Shown: positions 15,674 through 23,665 of the stretch, one piece after another
Position numbering within the stretch: position 1 is the stretch's first letter
Layout of the letters: every line of letters starts with the position of its first letter
Assembly: GCA_030692375.1 (NCBI GenBank)
Contig: JAUYCD010000062.1
Coordinates: forward strand, 1-42,448
DNA from: Candidatus Latescibacter sp.
GTDB lineage: Bacteria; Latescibacterota; Latescibacteria; Latescibacterales; Latescibacteraceae
Length of the DNA: 42,448 nt
Direction of reading: 5' to 3'
Notes under the pieces: generated by a model
Databases searched by the model: none
Seen by the model: only the letters and a program-made list of their open reading frames with translations
Told to the model about the DNA's origin: nothing
Program-made: the position numbers and the translations under genes

Positions 15674-18277
15674 ATGCCGATACTTCTTGCCGTTTTTTTC
15701 CTTTCGGGCGCATCCGCTCTCGCCTATCAGATCATCTGGATTCGTCTTTTCGGCCTGGTTTTCGGAGGCACGGTGGTTTCCATGTCCGTGGTGGTGGCGG
15801 CTTTCATGGGCGGCCTTGCCCTGGGGAGCAGGTTTATCGGGCGGTATGCCGAAAGGGTCGGAAACCGGGTGCGCCTCTATGGCTTTTTGGAGATAACCCT
15901 CGGTATTCTCAGCCTGATTGTGTTTTTCTGTATCCCGTACTTGTCACGGCTGATTTATGCCCTGCCTTTCGGCACCAACGCCAATTCGGCGGGCGGCGTC
16001 CTTGTTCGGCTCGTTCTGTCCGGTATGATCCTGATCGTTCCCACCATGATCATGGGCGGAACTTTGCCGGTACTCGTTCGGGCGGTTACCAGCGATAAGA
16101 AGAACATTATCGGCAACACCAGTTTTCTCTATGCTTTCAATACCCTGGGAGCCATGACCGGTGCATTTCTGGTCGGGTTTGTTCTGATCCGGTTCCTTGG
16201 CATGACCTGGTCGAATCTGCTTGCAGTTCTTGTGAACCTGAGCCTGGGAATAATCGCCCTGGCGGTCAGCCGTCAGTTTGAATCCACACCGGATACTTCG
16301 CCGGAGCCTCTGCCTGCCCGGAAGCAGCCCACTAAACAACCTGCGGCGGTCGAAAAGGGCACACGGTTCATTATCGCCCTGACCGTCACCGGTTTCGTGA
16401 GCCTGGCGCTGGAGATGATATGGATGCGGATGCTTCTCCTGACCATCAACAACACTATTTATCTCTATACCATTGTCATTGTCTCGATACTATTCGGTCT
16501 GGGCCTGGGAGGGCTTCTGCTCCCTTCCCTGATTCCCCCGAGAGCCCGTAATGAAAGAACATTCGGCCTGATTCTGGCCGCAATGGGACTGACCATTCTC
16601 CTCGGTTTTATTCTCTTTCCCCTGACCACTTCCATCGGGTTTGGCGCCCATGCATTCTATGCCACCTGGATAAGGCTCTCCGTTCTCACCGCCATCCTGG
16701 TCTTTTTCCTGGGTTTTGCGCCGGTTTTTCTCATGGGACTCTCTCTGCCCATCGGGGTGGGTCTGTATGCCCGTGAAGTGCAGGGTCTTTCACGACGGGT
16801 CGGGGTGATCTATGCCTTCAACACGGCTGGCTCTCTGGCCGGTTCTCTTGCAGCGGTTTTTATTCTCATTCCGCTCATCGGCATGAAATGGGCCTTGATT
16901 CTTTCTTCTCTCACGGTAATGGTTCCGGCATTCTATTTTCTCGGAAAAGATAAAAAAGACCGCCGCCGGCTCGGAAAAGAGTACAGAACAAGCGCGCTGC
17001 ATCTCTCCGCCGGGATTTTGTACCTCCTTTTGTTTATCATTGCGGCATCGATCGATATACCGAGGTCCATTCTGGAACGTATTCTGCTCCCGGGCGAAAC
17101 CATGGAATACCTGAAACAGGGTTCCTCCTCTACCGTCTGGATATCCGACAAGGATAATTACCTGCGGAAAATCTGGATCGATAATCTCTGGGTTTCGAGC
17201 ACTTCACGGGAAGGTACTCATAATCTTCTCGGCCATTATCCCATTCTCTTCTGGAACAAACCGAGCGAGCCGCGTCTCTACCCTAAAAAGGTGGCCGGGA
17301 TCGCTTTCGGAACCGGCCAGACATTCGGCGCCTGTCTTCTCTATCCCATCGAAAAGATTGACTGCGTGGAGATCGATCCCGAGATCATCAGGGCCTGCAA
17401 GGGGAGATTTAACGCTGAAAACTATGGGGTGCTGGAAGACTCACGCACCAGAGTGATCATCGATGACGGGCGGTTCTATCTGGCCGGGACCCGTGAAAAA
17501 TATGACATTATTACCGTAGAGCCGCTTCAGCCTTATACACGCGGCACTGTGAATCTCTATTCCCGCGAGTTCTATGACGCATGCAGGCGAACCCTGCTCC
17601 CCGGAGGCGTGGTTGCCCAATGGCTGCCAATCTATAACAGCGGGGTCATGGATACCTGGAGCATGATAAGGACTTTTGCCGAATCATTTACCCATGTCCT
17701 TTTTTTCCTCAATACAAGCGACGGGATTCTGCTTGGCTCCGATAGCGAAATGCATCTCGATCCTTCCCGCCCATTTCCTGAAGGAGCGCAAAAGGACCTG
17801 GACAGAATCGAGGATTTATCTGTCTATGCGCTGGCCGGGAATTATATCTGCTCACGGGAAAAACTGCTCCAAGTCAGCAAAAACTATCCCCTCATCACAG
17901 ATGACAAACCCACCCTGGAGTTCAATGCTCCCATTTCCCACTGGAACGAGGATGTCACCGGGCCTATTGAAATGCGCCGTCAGTTCCTGAATCTGATGGA
18001 GCCGGTGGAACCGCTTTTGACCGGGAACGTAAATTGGGACCTGGCCCGTAAATTTCATGAGAGCAGGAAATTGATGTATGAAGGATCGAACCTGGAAAGC
18101 ATGAATAACATCGATAGTGCGCAGCAGCTCTATCTGGCGGCGTATAACGCCAATCATCAGGATCTCAAAGCTATAAAGGCCCTGTTCATGCTTCTGCGAA
18201 AGAACAATCGTCTGCATATGCTGCCCCCCGAACTCCAATTCCTGGCAAAGCCGCCATCCGCGGCGCCGACCAGATGA
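15674..18277 (+). CDS. Membrane-embedded spermidine-synthase-like protein 1
   Basis: An 867-residue fusion. Roughly the first 490 residues are hydrophobic with 12-14 predicted membrane helices in an MFS-like arrangement (FLSGASALAYQIIWIRLFG start). The remainder carries a class I methyltransferase/spermidine synthase fold (AFGTGQTFGA, CVEIDPEIIRACKG, RVIIDDGRFYL, YDIITVEPLQPYTRG) and a C-terminal tail. The acidic residue usual in the SpeE polyamine motif (DxxDP) is replaced around VEPLQP, so true spermidine synthase activity is doubtful. GAAAGGA supports ATG 15674; the frame is open further upstream. It lies 287 bases before amrS on the same strand and has a shorter relative at 21459-23657. 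Confidence 0.83.
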   Translation: MPILLAVFFLSGASALAYQIIWIRLFGLVFGGTVVSMSVVVAAFMGGLALGSRFIGRYAERVGNRVRLYGFLEITLGILSLIVFFCIPYLSRLIYALPFGTNANSAGGVLVRLVLSGMILIVPTMIMGGTLPVLVRAVTSDKKNIIGNTSFLYAFNTLGAMTGAFLVGFVLIRFLGMTWSNLLAVLVNLSLGIIALAVSRQFESTPDTSPEPLPARKQPTKQPAAVEKGTRFIIALTVTGFVSLALEMIWMRMLLLTINNTIYLYTIVIVSILFGLGLGGLLLPSLIPPRARNERTFGLILAAMGLTILLGFILFPLTTSIGFGAHAFYATWIRLSVLTAILVFFLGFAPVFLMGLSLPIGVGLYAREVQGLSRRVGVIYAFNTAGSLAGSLAAVFILIPLIGMKWALILSSLTVMVPAFYFLGKDKKDRRRLGKEYRTSALHLSAGILYLLLFIIAASIDIPRSILERILLPGETMEYLKQGSSSTVWISDKDNYLRKIWIDNLWVSSTSREGTHNLLGHYPILFWNKPSEPRLYPKKVAGIAFGTGQTFGACLLYPIEKIDCVEIDPEIIRACKGRFNAENYGVLEDSRTRVIIDDGRFYLAGTREKYDIITVEPLQPYTRGTVNLYSREFYDACRRTLLPGGVVAQWLPIYNSGVMDTWSMIRTFAESFTHVLFFLNTSDGILLGSDSEMHLDPSRPFPEGAQKDLDRIEDLSVYALAGNYICSREKLLQVSKNYPLITDDKPTLEFNAPISHWNEDVTGPIEMRRQFLNLMEPVEPLLTGNVNWDLARKFHESRKLMYEGSNLESMNNIDSAQQLYLAAYNANHQDLKAIKALFMLLRKNNRLHMLPPELQFLAKPPSAAPTR

Positions 18278-18362
18278 AGCGGTGAACTCTCCTTGACAGA
18301 TGATTCTCCAGGCGCTTTATTATATAAACGACGTCATAGATAATTGTGCAAGGAAAAGTAAT

Positions 18363-18428
18363 TAGATCCTCAAACGAGTTCAGGATGAAGATTACACCGC
18401 GTCATGCCGAACTTGTTTCGGCATCTAT
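18363..18428 (+). repeat. Family 3 double-hairpin repeat
   Basis: Order is hairpin B then hairpin A, with an extra 10-base spacer. It lies in the leader region between the membrane spermidine-synthase-like gene and amrS. Confidence 0.72.
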
Positions 18429-18564
18429 AAAAAAAAGCGCAAAACAATGTGCCGCCATGTTTAGAAAACCGGGAACTTTACTTGTAATTCACTGTGTATA
18501 CGATGATGGGAGATTATTGACGGCATAAATTTTTTTCGCAATTCCTGCATGTATTGGAGTTATA

Positions 18565-19725
18565 ATGGATTCTCGTATCAAGGTTGTTAAGGAAAATAGG
18601 AGCGGGGTTTCGCGCCGTCAGTTCATGACAGGCGGTGTGTGCGCCTGTGCTGCGCTCTGTCTGGGCAGGGACGCCGCGTATGGCCGTGAAGGTATACTGG
18701 CGGATTATCCTTCCGGTCCGAAGGAAGCCCGTTTTTATGACAAGCTCAAGAATGGAACGGTGCAGTGCCGTGTTTGCCCACGGCAGTGTGTCATAAAAGA
18801 AGGGGGGCGCGGCTTCTGCAGCACCCGTGAGAACCACGGCGGGAAGCTCTATTCCCTTGTTTACGGCAATGTGGCAGCCCGGCAGACTGACCCAATCGAG
18901 AAAAAGCCGTTCTTCCACTTCCTGCCCGGATCGATGGCCTATTCCATTGCGACCGTGGGATGCAACATGACCTGCAAATTCTGCCAGAACTTTGAGATAT
19001 CCCAGGCCAAATCCGGGGAATTACCCACGGAATTCATGCCTCCGGAGCGAGCGGCATCCAACACCATGGCCGCCGGTGCTCAATCCATTGCTTTTACCTA
19101 TAACGAGCCGACCGTTTTCACCGAATATGTCTATGACTGCTCCGCCGCGGCACGTAAAAGCGGCATACGCAGCGTGGTGATTTCAAACGGCTTCATCAAC
19201 CCGGCGCCGGTGGAGCGTCTCAGCGAGGTGATCTCCGCATATAAAGTCGATTTCAAGGCATTCTCGCAATCATTTTACCGCGAAGTGACCGGGGGTAACC
19301 GTGAGCCGGTACTGAACACCATCAAGCTGCTCAAAAAACTTGGGGTATGGATGGAGCTCGTCCATCTCACCATTCCTACGCTGAACGACAGCGAAAGCGA
19401 TTTCAAGGCCATGGGGGACTGGCTCATGGGCGAAGTAGGTCCCGATGTTCCCGTGCATTTCACCCGGTTTCATCCGATGTATAAACTGACCAATCTTCCG
19501 GTCACACCGGTTTCGATCCTGGAAAAAGCACGCGATATCCTCCGGGGGAGGGGCATGCACTTTGTTTATATCGGGAATGTACCCGGTCATCCGGCTGAAT
19601 CCACGAACTGTCCGAATTGCGGAAAGGTAATTATCGAGCGAACCGGGTACAGCATACGGCAGATAAAGATGAAAAAAGGCGCCTGCGGCTGGTGCGGAAC
19701 ATCGATACCCGGAGTATGGGCATAG
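18565..19725 (+). CDS. amrS: AmmeMemoRadiSam system radical SAM enzyme
   Basis: A 386-residue radical SAM protein of the AmmeMemoRadiSam system. A twin-arginine signal (SRRQFMTGG at 16-24 plus a hydrophobic stretch) suggests export of the folded, cluster-bearing protein. C68, C71, C75 and C85 form an N-terminal cysteine set; the radical SAM cluster motif is C133-x3-C137-x2-C140 in CNMTCKFCQNF; the C-terminus has a CPNC and CGWC zinc-ribbon-like pair. Overall it resembles PflA-type activases. GGAG precedes the ATG. The Memo-AMMECR1 fusion begins 12 bases after its stop. The reaction catalysed is not known to me. Confidence 0.92.
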   Translation: MDSRIKVVKENRSGVSRRQFMTGGVCACAALCLGRDAAYGREGILADYPSGPKEARFYDKLKNGTVQCRVCPRQCVIKEGGRGFCSTRENHGGKLYSLVYGNVAARQTDPIEKKPFFHFLPGSMAYSIATVGCNMTCKFCQNFEISQAKSGELPTEFMPPERAASNTMAAGAQSIAFTYNEPTVFTEYVYDCSAAARKSGIRSVVISNGFINPAPVERLSEVISAYKVDFKAFSQSFYREVTGGNREPVLNTIKLLKKLGVWMELVHLTIPTLNDSESDFKAMGDWLMGEVGPDVPVHFTRFHPMYKLTNLPVTPVSILEKARDILRGRGMHFVYIGNVPGHPAESTNCPNCGKVIIERTGYSIRQIKMKKGACGWCGTSIPGVWA

Positions 19726-19737
19726 AAAGGGGCGACT

Positions 19738-21300
19738 ATGGTTCGATTCTTTTCATTCATGGGGTTGCTGTTCCCGCTCGCCATGTTGTATGGGAGTATC
19801 GGGTATACCCAAATAAAACAGGAGCCGAAAAAGATGGATACCTATCAGTCGGATGCACGCCGTTCGGCGTTTGCCGGTACCTGGTACCCGGCGGACCCGG
19901 GCGGGCTTAGAACCACAATCGCTCAGTATCTGAAACAAGCCAAAACGACACAGGCTTCGGGTGAAATTGTCGGTCTCATATCCCCCCACGCCGGATACCA
20001 GTATTCAGGCCCTGTCGCCGCTTACGCCTACAAACAAATAATGGGCAAAACCTTTGATACCATCATAGTGGTTGCTCCCAATCATGCCACTCCCGGTCTC
20101 GGTTTCAGCTCGGTTCTCACCCACGGTTCTTATGAGACGCCGCTGGGAAGAATTCCGGTTGACAGGGACCTGGCCGCTGCCATTGCCGGATTCGATTCGA
20201 AAGGCGCAATCAAAGCCTCCGATCTGGGGCACCTGGGTTCTTATGGCGGCCAGCCGGAGCATGCGGTGGAAATTCAGCTCCCCTTTCTTCAGGCGGCGGT
20301 GGGAAAATTCTCCCTTGTGCCAATTGTCATGGGGGATGACAGCCGGGTGTCCTGCGAGATTCTCGGCAAAGCCATTTCCTCGGCGGTCAAAGCTGACAGG
20401 GGAAAGAAAATTCTCCTTGTCGCTTCTTCCGATATGTCCCACTTTTTCGAATCCGCTACCGCCCGTCAGTTGGACAGCCGGGTAAAAAAATATGTGGAAG
20501 CCTATGATCCTGAAGGGCTTATAGACAGCCGTGAGATAAATCAGAGCGGGGTGTGCGGAAGGGCCCCCATAACTGCGGTCATGATGGCTTCCCGTCAGCT
20601 CGGGGCGACCAAAGCCACTGTCCTTCGTATGGCCAACTCAGGAGATGAGGCCGGCGATATGCACAGCGTGGTGGGTTATCTCGCAGCGGCTTTAACGGTT
20701 CCGGCAAAAACCGGGGAGGTGAAAGTGTCCACTGCTGCCGAAACGAAAGTGGGAGTCGATCTCGGCCTCACCGAGAAAGAGAAGGACACATTGCGCAATG
20801 TTGTGAAGAAGACGCTCCAGACGGTGGTAAACGGAGGCAGGGTGCCGACCTTTACCGATTTCAGCGGCAAGCTCGGTGAAAAATGGGGCGCTTTTGTCAC
20901 CCTGAACAAACAGGGCAATCTGCGCGGCTGCATCGGAAACATTGTGAGTACTCAGGCGCTGATCCTGACAGTTGCCGATATGACCAGAGCCGCCGCGCTG
21001 GAAGACTCACGTTTCAACCGGGTTCAGCCCTCGGAGCTTTCCGATATTACATTCGAGATCAGCGTTCTCACCCCGATTCACAAGCTTTTGAATATTAACG
21101 ACATCGTAATCGGCCGTGACGGCCTTATCATCACCCGCGGCAACAGCCGGGGGCTTCTCCTTCCCCAGGTAGCCACCGATTACGGCTGGGATCGCACCAC
21201 GTTTCTCGAGCAGACCTGCCGGAAAGCCTCTCTTCCCACAGACGCCTGGAAGGATAAGAATACCCTGATCGAGGTATTCAGCGCGGAGGTTTTTCATTAA
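19738..21300 (+). CDS. Secreted Memo-AMMECR1 fusion (AmmeMemoRadiSam proteins B and A)
   Basis: A 520-residue fusion. Residues 1-25 are a hydrophobic signal peptide or anchor. Residues about 40-320 are a Memo domain of the class III extradiol-dioxygenase fold; H84 in SPHAGYQYSG, H116 in APNHA, H235 in SDMSHF and C273 in GVCGRAP match the metal-site positions of the MEMO1 family. Residues about 340-520 are an AMMECR1 domain with LRGCIG at 395-400. AAAGGGG precedes the ATG and the gene follows amrS by 12 bases. Both partners carry export signals, so the module probably works outside the cytoplasm. Its 3' end lies in an inverted repeat shared with the convergent gene. Confidence 0.93.
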   Translation: MVRFFSFMGLLFPLAMLYGSIGYTQIKQEPKKMDTYQSDARRSAFAGTWYPADPGGLRTTIAQYLKQAKTTQASGEIVGLISPHAGYQYSGPVAAYAYKQIMGKTFDTIIVVAPNHATPGLGFSSVLTHGSYETPLGRIPVDRDLAAAIAGFDSKGAIKASDLGHLGSYGGQPEHAVEIQLPFLQAAVGKFSLVPIVMGDDSRVSCEILGKAISSAVKADRGKKILLVASSDMSHFFESATARQLDSRVKKYVEAYDPEGLIDSREINQSGVCGRAPITAVMMASRQLGATKATVLRMANSGDEAGDMHSVVGYLAAALTVPAKTGEVKVSTAAETKVGVDLGLTEKEKDTLRNVVKKTLQTVVNGGRVPTFTDFSGKLGEKWGAFVTLNKQGNLRGCIGNIVSTQALILTVADMTRAAALEDSRFNRVQPSELSDITFEISVLTPIHKLLNINDIVIGRDGLIITRGNSRGLLLPQVATDYGWDRTTFLEQTCRKASLPTDAWKDKNTLIEVFSAEVFH

Positions 21301-21304
21301 GAGA

Positions 21305-21462
21305 GTGACAAAGTGACAAAGTGACAGAGTAATTACAAATGACGATAAATTTATTGGGTTTCTTTTTCAAAATAGATGCCGAAACAAGTTCGGCATGACA
21401 CGTGTCATCCTGAACTTGTTTCAGTATCTATTTTTTACTTTGTCACTTTGTCACTTTGTCAC
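21305..21462. terminator. Convergent inverted repeat around a family 3 repeat
   Basis: A perfect 22 bp inverted repeat built from tandem GTGACAAA nonamer-like units occupies 21305-21326 and 21441-21462. It directly follows the Memo-AMMECR1 stop and includes the stop codon of the opposing gene. The space between contains a family 3 repeat (21373-21430) and a T-rich tract, so the whole can fold as one long stem with inner hairpins and may end transcription from both sides. Confidence 0.55.
21373..21430 (+). repeat. Family 3 double-hairpin repeat
   Basis: Hairpin A then hairpin B with the palindromic ATGACACGTGTCAT linker, identical in layout to the copy at 15511. One arm of hairpin B has a mismatch (CAGTATC). 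Confidence 0.78.
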
Positions 21463-23657
21463 TTTCTTTTAATCAACATCGCCGCTCCGGTCAGGGCGTT
21501 CAATGCGGTCAGGTAAACCAGCATCGGATACATTCCCAGAACGGGGATTATGAGAGAAATAGTGACCAGCGCTCCCACCGCTGCTCCGGTCAGGTCCAGT
21601 CCATACACGATTCCCGGACCGGAATCCCGTGAAATTCCCGTCATTCTGTACAATGCATCGGCAAGTGGGAAAAGCAATCCCCCAAGAAATCCGGCAAGAG
21701 CGGTAAACCCATAGAAGCCTGTTTCAAGGAACATTGTCTCGCGGGTATCCAGAGATAAAAGAATAGCCCATAAGAGAGATAGAGCGGCATTCCCAAGCTG
21801 CAGCACCGCCAGATGGTACACCGAAGCCCTCCCGCTGAGCGCTGTCGAGGTCCCTCTCAGTCCGCCGAGAGCCATTCCCGCCATGTACGAGCCGGTGAGC
21901 AGGGCAATTCTCCCGTAAAGAAAGCCGAATTTCGACTGGTAAGCCAGAATGGCCAGCACCTGGAGAGATATTCCGGTGAAACCGGAAGCAAGCACAGCGA
22001 CAGCGATGCTCCGCCGGGTTGCTGTCCGGCCGGGAATGATATAACTGGCGCCGATAAGCAGGGCGATCACAACCAGAAACAAGGAGAGATAGAAAGGTTT
22101 GGCGATTCGGGCCAAAAAGTGGGTTACGCGTGAAGCGTCAAGGTTCCCCTGCAGGATAGTCCGGTTGAAATAACAGGATGGCCTGGTGTCGGAGTTTATC
22201 GACAGCGACAGAGCCAGGTCGAGCGCGTCCCGGAGGAATCGTACCCGCTCCGGCGACATGGTGTAACGCAGGAAATAATCTCGAACATAGTCGGTTTGGA
22301 TTCCGAGACTTGCCCGGTTAGCGTCCAACTGTTCCCAGGTGAGAGTATCGACCAGCCCCGGAGTGTTGGAAGCGAGAAAGCGGCATTCCAATCCCGGTAG
22401 CACGGTCACGGAAGGAAATGCCTGGGCCAGGGTGGCGCGAATGGAAGCGAGAAAACGGGCCAGGTCCGCCGGAATAAAATCCTCTGCGCCGGTGAGAGAA
22501 AATCCGAAAATCCCCTTCGAGGAAAGATGGGACGCCGCGAGACGGAAAAATTCCTCGGTGTAGTAACGGTTTGCAGTTCCGGACAGCGGCGCCGGCATCG
22601 ACATGATAATGACATCATACATTTCTTTCGTCCGCGCCAGGAACGCTCTACCGTCAGCGGACATCGTTTCCACCCGGGGATCGCCTACCCAGCGCTCACG
22701 GAGGTGCGCAGCCGCCAGTACGAAGAGGCCGGGGTCCAGCTCGATGCAGGTTGCCTTTTCCACCGTTCGATACTTCAGAACCTCATCGATCACTCCGCCG
22801 AGGCCGCCTCCCAGGATCAGGACACGGCGACGTTCAGGTGCGGCGAGCATGGGTACATGGGCGATGTACTCGCTGGTTTCCGGGTCGGGTGCGCTGAACA
22901 GCGTTGCAGCGTCGGAATAAAAAGTGGTCTGCTCCCGGCTTTTGGTCACCCGGATGCGACTATACCTTGTTTCTTTCTGAGCGATGAGCCGCTGGCCCTT
23001 GTAATTGTAGCCTGAAGCTATAGAGGAGAGCCAGATCGCCGGTATGAGAAGAATAAGGGATACTACCGGCAGGATGAGGGCATTACCTTTTAGGAATCGC
23101 GAACCACGGGAAAGGGAAAATAAAGCTGCAAGAATGGGGCAGGCCAGAGTAATTGCATGGTTGGTGAAAATGCTGACCAGAAAAATGCTGAAGATGAATC
23201 CCGCGAATGCAGCCCCGAACGCCTCCCAGGTAAACGCAGTCCCGGCTGTCGGAGATTTTCCCCGTTCGAGCGATTTTGCGCCGAAAACAAACAGGATTCC
23301 GCCCAGGATGTTAAACGGGGCCAGCATAGCCGCTACAGCGAAGCATTGAAGGTCATAGGGCACCAGCTCGCCCGGCGTCAGCTTGAAAAGGAACGGCACA
23401 TTCCCGGTGAGAGCCACTCCCAGGTATCCGAGTACACCGTACAGGGGCAGGAGAGAATGGAACCACCACTCCGGACGGGAAAGCCGTGCGGCAAGGCGTC
23501 CCAGGATGCCGCTCCCGAATGCCGTCCAGATAAGCCAGAAAAGGAGAGCCGCCCCGATGGTCAGCTCGCCTCCCCGGAATGTGGCGAGGACTTCACGGAG
23601 AAACGCCGCCTGGATGGTCATTCCCAGCGCACCGAGGATGAAGAGCGAAAAACGCAT
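21459..23657 (-). CDS. Membrane-embedded spermidine-synthase-like protein 2
   Basis: A 732-residue protein with hydrophobic N-terminal (about 1-230) and C-terminal (about 510-732) membrane blocks and a class I methyltransferase/spermidine synthase domain between them (VLILGGGLGGVIDEVLKY, CIELDPGLF, YDVIIMSMPAPLSGTANRYY, then EEFFRLA). The acidic catalytic residue of spermidine synthase is replaced in the MSMPAP segment. I start at ATG 23657, eight bases after the feoB stop, with AAGG upstream; the frame is open 96 bases further into feoB but those residues are not membrane-like. The spacing makes it the third gene of the iron operon. Substrate unknown. Confidence 0.8.
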   Translation of the reverse strand: MRFSLFILGALGMTIQAAFLREVLATFRGGELTIGAALLFWLIWTAFGSGILGRLAARLSRPEWWFHSLLPLYGVLGYLGVALTGNVPFLFKLTPGELVPYDLQCFAVAAMLAPFNILGGILFVFGAKSLERGKSPTAGTAFTWEAFGAAFAGFIFSIFLVSIFTNHAITLACPILAALFSLSRGSRFLKGNALILPVVSLILLIPAIWLSSIASGYNYKGQRLIAQKETRYSRIRVTKSREQTTFYSDAATLFSAPDPETSEYIAHVPMLAAPERRRVLILGGGLGGVIDEVLKYRTVEKATCIELDPGLFVLAAAHLRERWVGDPRVETMSADGRAFLARTKEMYDVIIMSMPAPLSGTANRYYTEEFFRLAASHLSSKGIFGFSLTGAEDFIPADLARFLASIRATLAQAFPSVTVLPGLECRFLASNTPGLVDTLTWEQLDANRASLGIQTDYVRDYFLRYTMSPERVRFLRDALDLALSLSINSDTRPSCYFNRTILQGNLDASRVTHFLARIAKPFYLSLFLVVIALLIGASYIIPGRTATRRSIAVAVLASGFTGISLQVLAILAYQSKFGFLYGRIALLTGSYMAGMALGGLRGTSTALSGRASVYHLAVLQLGNAALSLLWAILLSLDTRETMFLETGFYGFTALAGFLGGLLFPLADALYRMTGISRDSGPGIVYGLDLTGAAVGALVTISLIIPVLGMYPMLVYLTALNALTGAAMLIKRK

Positions 23658-23665
23658 AGGCAGCC

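Noticed and set aside
15674-18277. True spermidine synthase
   Set aside because: The acidic residue of the polyamine-binding motif is replaced and most of the N-terminal half is membrane-embedded, so I call it spermidine-synthase-like only.
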